Assembly: GCA_013289765.1 (NCBI GenBank)
Contig: JABCZI010000009.1
Span: 62,001 to 126,000 of the forward strand
DNA from: Acidobacteriota bacterium
GTDB taxonomy: Bacteria; Acidobacteriota; Terriglobia; Terriglobales; Acidobacteriaceae
Direction: 5' to 3'
DNA length: 64,000 nucleotides
Of the stretch, positions 44,470 to 51,741 are shown one piece after another (within the stretch, counting starts at the first letter, position 1; the number at the start of each line of letters is the position of its first letter). Made by a program: the position numbers and the translations under genes. Below the pieces are notes generated by a model. The model saw nothing but the letters and a program-made list of their open reading frames with translations. It ran no database searches and was not told the origin of the DNA.

Positions 44470-45120
44470 TCACGCGATTCGACGCTGACCCTCGAACCAG
44501 CGCGCAGTGGCGGCTCCGAAGATGAAGCCACCGATATGCGCCAGGTAAGCCACCCCGCCGGTCTGTACTTGCGCCACAGAGCCTGCGTGGAAGAGCTGAC
44601 TGATAAACCAAAGACCGATTAAGAGGGCTGCTGGAATGAATTTAATGCGCGCGAACACGAATATAAACAGAAGCGTGCGAATTTGATCACGAGGATAGGT
44701 GACAATAAACGCGCCCATCACCGCGGCGATTGCCCCGCTCGCGCCCAGATTCGGGACGGTGGAATGGGGGCTGGCTGCGACCTGGGCCAGCATGGCGACC
44801 AGCCCGCCGACCAGGTAGAAAACAAGATACCGGCCGCGGCCCATCGCATCTTCAATCTCGGGAGCAAAGGCCCATAAGAAAATCATGTTGCCGATGATGT
44901 GCGACCAACTGCCGTGCATGAACATCGCCGTCAGGATCGTGATCCAATGATGGCCGGAAACGATCTGCGCTGGGACCGCTGCCCACTGAGTCACAAATGC
45001 GTCGCCACGCATCAACTCCCGCACAAAAACAACGACATTGACGACGATGATGCCGGCGGTGACGACGGGCACGCGCGCGGGGCGTCGCGACGCATCGCCT
45101 AACGGAACCATGCCTGCCAT
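44470..45120 (-). CDS. Rhomboid intramembrane serine protease
   Basis: ATG 45120 is used because GGAGG lies about 9 nt upstream; the frame is open further but without a ribosome site. The 216-aa protein has six predicted membrane segments. The catalytic Ser is in LGASGAIAAVMGAFIV (GxSG), the His in YLAHIGGFIFGA, and the oxyanion/His region in MFMHGSWSHIIGNM. Rhomboids cleave membrane proteins within the bilayer; the substrates are unknown. A downstream HdeD-like gene is on the same strand but upstream in transcription order. Confidence 0.94.
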   Translation of the reverse strand: MAGMVPLGDASRRPARVPVVTAGIIVVNVVVFVRELMRGDAFVTQWAAVPAQIVSGHHWITILTAMFMHGSWSHIIGNMIFLWAFAPEIEDAMGRGRYLVFYLVGGLVAMLAQVAASPHSTVPNLGASGAIAAVMGAFIVTYPRDQIRTLLFIFVFARIKFIPAALLIGLWFISQLFHAGSVAQVQTGGVAYLAHIGGFIFGAATARWFEGQRRIA

Positions 45121-45231
45121 TTTATCGTCCTCCGTTTCGATCAATGCCCGGGTTACAGCAGGCACAGCTATCCCGAAGCGTGCAATCCCTGCGCCTCGAC
45201 GGCCCAGTCTGCCATCAAACGTTCGCCACGC

Positions 45232-45804
45232 TTAGGCAGCCAGCTTCGAGGAAATCGTGCCCGTGACCTTGCGCACCGCCAATGAAAGCATCACCCGCGT
45301 AACGCCGCTGATGATCATGCTCACGCCGACCAGTGTGCCGATCGCCCACGCGGAGCTCGATGGCCATTGCATGTAGATCATCAGTCCTAATAGCAGCGTA
45401 ATGATCCCATCGATCAAAAGCCAAGCGGATCCTTGGATTGAGCGCACCTGGAAAAACAGAGTGATGTTCAAGACGCCCTCAACAAGAAAGAGTGATGCCA
45501 GCACTAAAGTCAGCGATGCTACACCCAACGCTGGACGCATGATCAGGTACACGCCAAAGAAGAGATATGCCAGGCCGACCAACACTCTCCAGATCAAACT
45601 GCCAGCCTCGCGAGTGTGAAAAGCAACGGTCAAGTGGACCACGCCTGCCAAAACCAGGAGCCAGGCAATGAACGCGTTGACCGCGACGGCAGCGAGAAAT
45701 GGCGATCCCACCGCCAGCATGCCCAAGATGATCAGCGAAACGCCCCACAAGATGGACAATGCCGAAGCCTGCCGCACGATACCGGACGGAGTTTGCTGCG
45801 CCAT
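45232..45804 (-). CDS. HdeD-like (DUF308) membrane protein
   Basis: The 190-aa protein has six membrane segments arranged as two related triplets: ALSILWGVSLIILGMLAVGS, LLVLAGVVHLTVAFH, VLVGLAYLFFGVYLIMRP, TLVLASLFLVEGVLNITLFF, LLIDGIITLLLGLMIYMQWP and GTLVGVSMIISGVTRVML. This matches HdeD/DUF308; HdeD of E. coli is linked to acid resistance. TGAGGAGG precedes the ATG. It lies just upstream of the rhomboid gene on the same strand (111-bp gap). Confidence 0.92.
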   Translation of the reverse strand: MAQQTPSGIVRQASALSILWGVSLIILGMLAVGSPFLAAVAVNAFIAWLLVLAGVVHLTVAFHTREAGSLIWRVLVGLAYLFFGVYLIMRPALGVASLTLVLASLFLVEGVLNITLFFQVRSIQGSAWLLIDGIITLLLGLMIYMQWPSSSAWAIGTLVGVSMIISGVTRVMLSLAVRKVTGTISSKLAA

Positions 45805-45960
45805 AAACGCCTCCTCAAAAGGGACGAGCGGAGTATCTTACGCACGGAGTCTACCTTAAGGAAATACCAGAACGCCACCGAGCGGCGGCGCAGTTGGGTG
45901 TCGTAGCCGCGAATGCCCCCTGCGTGCTATTTGCCGTCACCGTTTCTCCTCGTTTAGGTT

Positions 45961-46022
45961 GATGGAGATGGGTGCAAGTCCCGATCTCCATCGTTGGAGC
46001 TAAGGCAGGAAGATCGGGACTT
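45961..46022. repeat. Nested inverted repeats
   Basis: AAGTCCCGATCT (45976-45987) is inverted at 46011-46022, and GATGGAGAT (45961-45969) is inverted at 45984-45992; the two pairings exclude each other. They lie directly after the stop of the glycine-zipper gene and could act as its terminator or as a switch, but no T run follows. Confidence 0.5.
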
Positions 46023-46035
46023 GGCGTGACAGAGT

Positions 46036-46812
46036 TTAACTTGCGAGTCTCTCCTGGCGATCAAGCCACTCGTTATAGTGTTTTTTCACAGTGGCCATAC
46101 GCTGTTCTTGCTTGACCTTGATGTCCTGCTTCGATTGGGATGCCTTTGTCTTGAGTGCCTCTACCTTGGCATCTGCCTCGCGCCGGATAGCGTCGAGTCT
46201 TGTTTTGGCTTTGTCCAACTTCTCTTGCAGTTTTGCATTGAGTGTGTCAATCCGGGCTTGCAGCTTAGCTTTGCGCTCCGCCTTCGCCTCGGCATGTTCG
46301 GTTTTTAGTTGAGCGATATCGGCTTTGATCGATGCGATGTCCCGTTCATCCTGAGTGTCTTCCACTTCCCAAAGACTGCGACGCAAGACCACGCCACCCA
46401 GCGCTTCCATGCGTGTGTCCACCGGAGTGGTCCACTCCTCGTCCACCTCAGCGACTACAGCGACCTTGCCGGGCGTAAGGTTCTCCGCAACGTCCGAGAG
46501 AAAGTCGCTTCCAACGCGGACGTTGTCAAGGTCTGCAATTGCTCCGATGAGAGAGCCACCGGCGGCACCTACTGCCACACCGATTGGACCGCCCAATAGG
46601 CCGACGAGACTGCCGACCGCAGTGCCCGTCAGAGTGCCCAGCGGGCCGGTGTCAGCGCCCTGCTTCACCGCTGTCGTCCCATCGGGGTTCTTGGCAATGA
46701 CGGTCGCAGCATACACCGCGATGCTGCCGTCTCCATCTAGTTGCTGAAGGGTCCGTGACCCTTCGTAGGCTTTGCTCTCGTTATCAAAAACCACTACCAG
46801 CATTCTGTCCAT
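46036..46812 (-). CDS. DUF1269-like glycine-zipper protein with long coiled coil
   Basis: ATG 46812 has AGGAGG 8 nt upstream. The 258-aa protein starts with a DUF1269-type domain (RMLVVVFDNESKAYEGSRTL), followed by a glycine-rich helical hairpin (GTAVGSLVGLLGGPIGVAVG, then AAGGSLIGAIADL) that could insert in membranes. From about residue 160 to the end there is a highly charged coiled coil (IKADIAQLKTEHAEAKAERK and onward, Lys/Glu/Ala repeats). The family is linked to stress in other bacteria. The combination suggests a membrane-associated protein that self-assembles through the coil. No operon partner. Confidence 0.85.
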   Translation of the reverse strand: MDRMLVVVFDNESKAYEGSRTLQQLDGDGSIAVYAATVIAKNPDGTTAVKQGADTGPLGTLTGTAVGSLVGLLGGPIGVAVGAAGGSLIGAIADLDNVRVGSDFLSDVAENLTPGKVAVVAEVDEEWTTPVDTRMEALGGVVLRRSLWEVEDTQDERDIASIKADIAQLKTEHAEAKAERKAKLQARIDTLNAKLQEKLDKAKTRLDAIRREADAKVEALKTKASQSKQDIKVKQEQRMATVKKHYNEWLDRQERLAS

Positions 46813-47040
46813 GATGGTTTCCTCCTTTTCGTTTGATTTCACACGCAGTGGCGGGTCGGTGAGTTGTACGTTGAATGTGGATGGCTTGGAGACCACCATT
46901 ACAGGCCCGACCTTTAGGAATGTCAAGTTGTCGGCCAGTCCTTCAATCGGCTACGGGCAGAAGCGAGTCAACTCGTTCCACTTTCAGAAACCCACGCAAT
47001 CGAGATGCCCGGATGACGGGCAACCCTGAACCAATTCCAC

Positions 47041-47077
47041 CTTAAGTTAGCGCTTATGGCATTAGCGCTAACTTAAG
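47041..47077. repeat. Perfect 14-bp inverted repeat (CTTAAGTTAGCGCT)
   Basis: CTTAAGTTAGCGCT at 47041-47054 is exactly inverted at 47064-47077 with a 9-nt loop. It lies in the 320-bp gap 46813-47136, after the leftward cytochrome gene. A half-unit, CTTAAGTTAGCTCTTATG, is at 48330 on the other side of that gene. Nothing else was seen in the gap. Confidence 0.7.
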
Positions 47078-47136
47078 GAACAGGTTTTAGTGTTCATGGA
47101 CTCAGTTCAGGTTTTCTGGCGCTCGCGGTCGCCATA

Positions 47137-48150
47137 CTAGTTTTCGCTGCCGCTACCGTGTTTCTGTTTGCAGAGCTTGCATTCGGTCGGCGCCTCTGAG
47201 TTGTCTACGCGATGCTTCACAGGTTTTGTTGTCCGAAGGAAGGCAAAGATCGCCTTGAGGTCGTCATCAGTTAGATTCTTGTAAACCATCACGGGCATGA
47301 TCGGGCTTAGCTTGCGGCCTGTGACTAGTCCGGTGCGCATCACGTTCAAGAAAAGAGCCTCGTCGTAATACGAGATTCCAGATGGATCGGGCGTGATATT
47401 CGCACTCGCGACCGTGCCCCAGGGGCCTGTGAAGGGAAAGCCTCCGGCGAAGTCCATACCGGAGACGTTTTGTCCCCGCACTTGAGCTGTGTGGCAGTCG
47501 ATACAACCGGCCTGCTCGACAAGGTAGGTTCCGTATTTGAACCGGTCGAGGGAGGCAACGTCGGCGACCGGTGCGGCAATCGGCTCGGGAGCGCTGCGGA
47601 TCAGGTACCTTACGGGGAAAATGATTTCGGTGGCCGGAAGCTGGTTGTGGACAGCAGGCAGGGACCGCAGGTAGACCACAACGGACGCCAGGTCTTCATC
47701 CGACATATTGCGGTAGTGTTGGTACGGCATAATGGGAAAAAGGGCGCGGCCATTGTGGCCGACGCCTTCGCGTATAGCGCGGGCCAGTTGATCGTCAGTC
47801 CAACTGCCCGCTCCGGTTTCCTGATCGGGGGTAAGGTTCGGCGCCACGATGCGCCCGGGCAGGCCAGCGTAGGGCAGAACCTCGCCGGAAGCTTCTTTGC
47901 CAGCCATTATGGGCGTGCCTGGGGCGGTCCAGTCATGCGGGCTGTGGCAATAGACGCAGCCGCTTAACCCCGTCACGATGTAGCGGCCTCGCTCGAGGCG
48001 CTGCTGCGTACGCTCGAATGTGCGGTTCGTGAGAGCTCGCGCCTTCGGGCCCAGAAACGGACTCCACCCGATGGTCAACGTAATGCCGATAGCCAACAAG
48101 ACGGCCAACGAACCTAATGCGGCGAAAAACCATTTCCCGACTCGCCTCAC
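47137..48150 (-). CDS. Membrane-anchored di-haem cytochrome c
   Basis: GTG 48150 is chosen: GGAGG lies 10 nt upstream and the product begins MRRVGKWFF with an immediate membrane segment (AALGSLAVLLAIGITLTIGW). Two CxxCH motifs are present: LSGCVYCHSPHDW (near residue 65) and QAGCIDCHTAQ (near residue 215). Each is followed by an IVAPNLTPD- or ASANITPD-like motif and a MPYQHY/MPVMVY Met-ligand region. This layout is like cytochromes that accept electrons from alcohol or aldehyde dehydrogenases. A late CKLCK near the C-terminus is not a haem site. No dehydrogenase gene is adjacent; the gene is flanked by repeat units. Confidence 0.9.
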   Translation of the reverse strand: MRRVGKWFFAALGSLAVLLAIGITLTIGWSPFLGPKARALTNRTFERTQQRLERGRYIVTGLSGCVYCHSPHDWTAPGTPIMAGKEASGEVLPYAGLPGRIVAPNLTPDQETGAGSWTDDQLARAIREGVGHNGRALFPIMPYQHYRNMSDEDLASVVVYLRSLPAVHNQLPATEIIFPVRYLIRSAPEPIAAPVADVASLDRFKYGTYLVEQAGCIDCHTAQVRGQNVSGMDFAGGFPFTGPWGTVASANITPDPSGISYYDEALFLNVMRTGLVTGRKLSPIMPVMVYKNLTDDDLKAIFAFLRTTKPVKHRVDNSEAPTECKLCKQKHGSGSEN

Positions 48151-48329
48151 TTGAACGTTTCCTCCTTCGATAGCTGCCAACAATACCATGCCTTCAAAAG
48201 CGGGCGTTGCGGTCTTCAATGATCCGAATGAGTTACACAGAATGTTTACGTCGCCGGGGGGAATAACCCGGAGTCATCATCCCGACCACAGCAACGACGA
48301 ACACGAGGTGTGTCCACGTAACTTCTTCC

Positions 48330-48366
48330 CTTAAGTTAGCTCTTATGTGGCGGCTGTCCCCACATG
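48330..48366. repeat. Two partial repeat units side by side
   Basis: CTTAAGTTAGCTCTTATG (48330-48347) is a half-copy of the palindrome at 47041. GGCGGCTGTCCCCACATG (48349-48366) is an exact inverse of part of the unit at 59698. They lie in the 256-bp gap between the cytochrome and thioredoxin-like genes. Confidence 0.55.
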
Positions 48367-48406
48367 GGCAGGTGCGATTTACAGGAAGCAGGCGGACGAA
48401 GAAATC

Positions 48407-49006
48407 TCAGTGAGTAAAGACGGAGGGACCGTTTTCGGGAGCGGGTTTCCTTTGGAATCCGTTTACGAAGGCGGGAGGCGCCTTGCCGTGGTGTTTGCCA
48501 AGCATCCATTCGAGGCGGCTTTGCAGATCCGACTTGTTTAATTCGCCCAGGACGCGAGCGACGAGGTTGCCGTCCGCATCGAAGAATGCAGTGGCGGGAA
48601 TCGCTTCGCCGAGTTGAAGTTGTTGCATCTGACCGGTGGTGGCCCCCAGCAGCAGCGGAAAAGGAATCTTATTCTTCTCGGCAAACGGTTGAATCAGGGG
48701 TTGAGTTTTTTCGTCATCCACTGAAGCGCCGAGCACTACTACACCTTTGTCCTCATACTTCTTTTGCATCTCCTGAAGCAAAGGCATTTCGTGCTGGCAG
48801 GGAACGCACCATGTCGCCCAAAAATTCAGGACGACGATCCTGCCTTTGTAGCGGCTGACATCCTGAGTCTCGCCGTGGTTGTCGCGCAATGAGAGTTGCG
48901 CGGCGGACTCTACGGTGAATCCAAGAATTCCTACCAAGAAGAAGATTGCGTCTGCGATGGTTCGATGGTTTCGCATTCGTTTATTTCTCATTCGTCTATC
49001 TCTCAT
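48407..49006 (-). CDS. TlpA/ResA-like thiol-disulfide oxidoreductase
   Basis: The 199-aa protein has a signal or anchor (IADAIFFLVGILGFTVESAA) and a thioredoxin fold with active site FWATWCVPCQHEMP (near residue 68), followed by the cis-Pro region AIPATAFFDADG. Such proteins reduce disulfides in the periplasm, for example during cytochrome c maturation; a cytochrome c gene lies next in the same direction. The N-terminus is odd: three in-frame copies of a 15-nt unit encode MRDRR, MRNKR and MRNHR, so the real start could be any of the three Met. The beta-barrel gene lies 44 bp upstream on the same strand. Confidence 0.92.
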   Translation of the reverse strand: MRDRRMRNKRMRNHRTIADAIFFLVGILGFTVESAAQLSLRDNHGETQDVSRYKGRIVVLNFWATWCVPCQHEMPLLQEMQKKYEDKGVVVLGASVDDEKTQPLIQPFAEKNKIPFPLLLGATTGQMQQLQLGEAIPATAFFDADGNLVARVLGELNKSDLQSRLEWMLGKHHGKAPPAFVNGFQRKPAPENGPSVFTH

Positions 49007-49050
49007 TCGTTCACTCTCATTCGTTGCGTACGGCCTCCGCGCAAGCAGGA

Positions 49051-50106
49051 TCAGAATGAACGCGCATATCCCACGAGAATAAGGTAGTCGGCAAAGGCCG
49101 CGTCTCCGGCTGTGCCCTGGATCAGGTCGGGAACGCTGCGCTTGCGGTTACGCTGCACCGCAACGGGTATGTTGACCGACCAGGTATTTTTGGCGCGTTC
49201 GTATTGCAGGCCCGGCTCAACAGAGAGCGCGTATCCCGGACGGCGAAAGCCAAGGCTGCCACCGATCAGATCGCGCACTTTTACTCCTTCGTAGCGCACG
49301 CCGAACTTCGCCGCCAGTCCTCGAATCTTCGGGACCGGGTAGGCAATACCGCCATCGGCGAGGTATTGATCGGGGATCGACATGGTGGAGGTAAGCGGGT
49401 TTGTTGGAAACTTGACCCCGGCGAGAGATGCGTTGGGAACTCCGTTCTGCTCCTGAGGCGTGAGCAAATAAACTCCCGAGGCATAGAGGACAGCCTTCTT
49501 CACGCGTTGGTAAGCTTCGGTGCCGAGCGTAATTCCCCATCCTCCCATGCCGAGTTGAATGGATTGATCAACGTAAACCTGCTGGGGACCGTTGACGGTC
49601 TGAACCGTATCGCGCACGTTATCCTTGCCGGTGGGCATTACAGCACCGAAAGAAAATGCTATGTTGTGACCGTTTTCAGCGGGTGGGCGATGCAACCAAA
49701 ACTGCGCCGACACGGCGAGGTCACCGATGCCGTTGGAGTGCGTTACCTGATCGGGCGCGTTCGGAATGTGCAGCAATACCTGGAAGAGCTGGTGGTCGTA
49801 AGTGCGCGTGGCATTCATGATGGGCAGGCTGGCCGTCAGACTCCAGCGCGGATTGATTTTGTAGGTCACCGAGACGTCAAACAGATTGAGGTAATTCACC
49901 ACGGCGGTTTTTTGCGCTTGGCGCTGCGTCTGCTCGGTGGTGCCGACGAAGTGCCGGAACGAATGCTGATAGCGGTAACCAGTTGAGATGGACCAATGAT
50001 GCGCAGAAAGAGGACCGTCGTCTTCCGAGGGCTTGGGCTTCTCGGCCTTGGCGCCAGATGTACTGCACAACGCGCCAATCACGGGCGCGCTAGATCTCGC
50101 GGCCAC
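49051..50106 (-). CDS. Outer-membrane beta-barrel protein (phenol-degradation MetA-like)
   Basis: The 351-aa product has alternating amphipathic strands throughout: HWSISTGYRYQHSFRHFVG, FDVSVTYKINPRWSLTASLP, IAFSFGAVMPTGKDNV and a final strand ADYLILVGYARSF ending in Phe, the usual barrel-insertion signal. This fits the MetA-pathway/transporter-like outer-membrane barrels. The GTG start at 50106 directly follows an in-frame TGA, and the resulting N-terminus (SSAPVIGALCSTSGAKA) is only a weak signal peptide, so the 5' end may be truncated or frameshifted. It is followed closely by the TlpA-like gene. Confidence 0.8.
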   Translation of the reverse strand: MAARSSAPVIGALCSTSGAKAEKPKPSEDDGPLSAHHWSISTGYRYQHSFRHFVGTTEQTQRQAQKTAVVNYLNLFDVSVTYKINPRWSLTASLPIMNATRTYDHQLFQVLLHIPNAPDQVTHSNGIGDLAVSAQFWLHRPPAENGHNIAFSFGAVMPTGKDNVRDTVQTVNGPQQVYVDQSIQLGMGGWGITLGTEAYQRVKKAVLYASGVYLLTPQEQNGVPNASLAGVKFPTNPLTSTMSIPDQYLADGGIAYPVPKIRGLAAKFGVRYEGVKVRDLIGGSLGFRRPGYALSVEPGLQYERAKNTWSVNIPVAVQRNRKRSVPDLIQGTAGDAAFADYLILVGYARSF

Positions 50107-50278
50107 TCAACCCTGGCCTGAAGCACGCACTGAAATTGTCACGACCACAAGGAAGAGTGAAGAGACAGCAGACAGCTTGGAACGTGTGATCAATGTCCGC
50201 CCCCGAAATGAGGGATGATAGTAGGGGCGAGTGGAAACGCTCACAATAATGTTTTTCTACTAAACGAGGAAAAAATGA

Positions 50279-50845
50279 ATGTCTCTTACCAAACTCGATA
50301 CCAACGCCGCTCTAATCGTGATTGATCTGCAAAAAGGGATTGCGTCTTTGCCGACGGTGCATCCCATGAAGGAAATCATCGGCCGAGCCGCAGCGCTTGC
50401 CGGTGCTTTTCGCGAGCGCGGTCTGCCGGTCGTTCTTGTGAATGTAACTGCGGCTGCTCCGGGACGCACCGATATGGGACCGCGCAATCTTTCGTTTTCG
50501 GAGGATTGGATTGAGCTGGTTCCTGAGTTGCGGCAGCAATCCGTCGACTACCTGATTAGCAAGCAGCGAGTGGGCGCGTTTATTGGGACCTCGCTGGACG
50601 AAAAATTGCGCCGCCGGAACGTAACCCAGGTGTTCGTGATTGGCGTGGCTACAAGCAGCGGAGTCGAATCGACCGTGCGCAGCGCGTACGACTATGGCTA
50701 CAACGTTGTAGCTGTGGTTGATGCAATGACCGATCGCGATGCCGACGCGCACCGGCACAGCGTAGAGAAGAGCTTTCCGAAGTTTTGTGAGACGGACACA
50801 AGCGAAAACGTGCTGAGGGTATTGAAGGAGGCACCAACTCGGTGA
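50279..50845 (+). CDS. Isochorismatase-fold hydrolase lacking the nucleophilic Cys
   Basis: The 188-aa protein has the isochorismatase fold: IVIDLQKGI supplies the catalytic Asp (near residue 16) and ISKQRVGAF the Lys (near 97). The Cys that acts as nucleophile in nicotinamidase and related amidases should lie in GVATxxCVExTA; here the stretch reads GVATSSGVESTVRSAYDYGY, so it is missing. The Gly puts the protein with isochorismatase-type vinyl-ether hydrolases (PhzD/EntB-like) or with uncharacterised GVEST proteins. The reaction is unknown. GAGG precedes ATG 50279. The gene stands alone on its strand. Confidence 0.88.
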   Translation: MSLTKLDTNAALIVIDLQKGIASLPTVHPMKEIIGRAAALAGAFRERGLPVVLVNVTAAAPGRTDMGPRNLSFSEDWIELVPELRQQSVDYLISKQRVGAFIGTSLDEKLRRRNVTQVFVIGVATSSGVESTVRSAYDYGYNVVAVVDAMTDRDADAHRHSVEKSFPKFCETDTSENVLRVLKEAPTR

Positions 50846-50942
50846 GTCCTCGACAATTGTCGCGCGCAGCATCACGCGCAATTGCGATTCGCATTGAAAC
50901 ATCGGAGCGCTTCCGTTTACGGGACGCCTTCTGGAGGTTGCG

Positions 50943-51401
50943 CTAATCACCCATGGCCGCAATTTCTCTTTGCCTGGGGCGACCACCTTTCAAACCATTG
51001 GTCCGGGCCGCCCTTTTCTTGGCAGAGCTTCTCACTGAACCTCCGGTACGCCCTATCGCGGCCATCCAGCTTTTGGTGCCGTAGATGCGACGAAGCAAGC
51101 TGGGAACATAATGGTCGAGGTTGAGAGCTGGCCAATGAATGCCGGTTCCGTTGCCGAAAATTTCCACCCGTGAAATCTGCTCTTTGGTCGCCGACTGCAA
51201 CCCCTGAATGTCTTCGCGCGGAATGAGGTGCCGGTGGCCATCACTCAATTTAAGAATGAGCAGGTCCAGTCCCGGTCCCGGCCTGTATTCCACTTCGGTC
51301 AGGCGCGGTTCACCTTTCAGGCTCTTGGCGCGCTCGATGGCGCGATCGATCTCGGCATCGCTGGTGACGACCTTGTGATGGACGGTCTTATGCCTTGCCA
51401 T
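50943..51401 (-). CDS. DUF2442 protein (putative antitoxin) with basic GRPR tail
   Basis: ATG 51401 has GGAGG about 6 nt upstream and overlaps the end of the DUF4160 gene by 14 bp. The 152-aa protein contains the DUF2442 pattern (DLLILKLSDGHRHLIPREDI, then EIFGNGTGIHWPALNLDHYV). The C-terminal 35 residues are strongly basic (SSAKKRAARTNGLKGGRPRQ) with a GRPR core as in AT-hooks, which could bind DNA. DUF4160-DUF2442 pairs are often predicted as toxin-antitoxin modules, with DUF2442 as antitoxin. Autoregulation through the palindrome upstream of the pair is inferred, not shown. Confidence 0.88.
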   Translation of the reverse strand: MARHKTVHHKVVTSDAEIDRAIERAKSLKGEPRLTEVEYRPGPGLDLLILKLSDGHRHLIPREDIQGLQSATKEQISRVEIFGNGTGIHWPALNLDHYVPSLLRRIYGTKSWMAAIGRTGGSVRSSAKKRAARTNGLKGGRPRQREIAAMGD

Positions 51402-51648
51402 GTATTTCCTCCCATAATTCCGCGAGTTCTCCAAAGTGAAGAGCTGCTATGTTCAAAATCTTTTTCACGTCTGATCGTTTGGTATCTGCAGGCCGGATGG
51501 CATCGTTCCGTTTCGATATCGCGACGGTTCCGTCCAGCCTAAGATCAACAATCACTTCTGTCTCACTGGCAAAGCCGTGAACATGGCGCGGTGAATGATC
51601 GTTGGAATAGACGACAAACAGAACGCCGTCAAACTTAATAGAACCCAC
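51388..51648 (-). CDS. DUF4160 protein (putative toxin), possibly leaderless
   Basis: The small protein matches DUF4160: FDGVLFVVYSNDHSPRHVHG holds the conserved His-rich motif (HxPxHxH-like), followed by SKRNDAIRPADTKRSDVKKI. The start drawn is GTG 51648. A TATAAT box ends 7 nt upstream of it, so the transcript would begin at or near the GTG, without a leader; no Shine-Dalgarno is seen. A TTG 18 nt earlier is the alternative but overlaps the -10 box. It forms an overlapping pair with the DUF2442 gene. The toxin role is a prediction for this family. Confidence 0.82.
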   Translation of the reverse strand: MGSIKFDGVLFVVYSNDHSPRHVHGFASETEVIVDLRLDGTVAISKRNDAIRPADTKRSDVKKILNIAALHFGELAELWEEIHGKA

Positions 51649-51683
51649 ATAACCATTATAACCCAAGCATCGCTTGGGTTAAT
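51646..51683 (-). promoter_or_regulatory. Promoter with 23-bp palindromic operator for the DUF4160-DUF2442 pair
   Basis: TAACCCAAGC (51659-51668) is perfectly inverted at 51672-51681 with ATC between. On the minus strand its end overlaps TATAAT (51660-51655), a consensus -10 box, and the palindrome fills the spacer to a weak -35 (ATTAAC, 51683-51678). A repressor bound here would block the promoter, as toxin-antitoxin modules often do. Confidence 0.68.
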
Positions 51684-51741
51684 AGAGTTGCTGCCACCGC
51701 TGCTCCAAGAGCGTCCTTAGATTTGAATTACACTGAAATTA

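Noticed and set aside
43328-44611. 427-codon minus-strand ORF overlapping recJ
   Set aside because: It is antisense to the conserved recJ sequence, Arg/His-rich in the manner of GC-rich shadow frames.
47137-48150. Third haem site at the C-terminal CKLCK of the cytochrome
   Set aside because: Haem attachment needs CxxCH; the His is missing.
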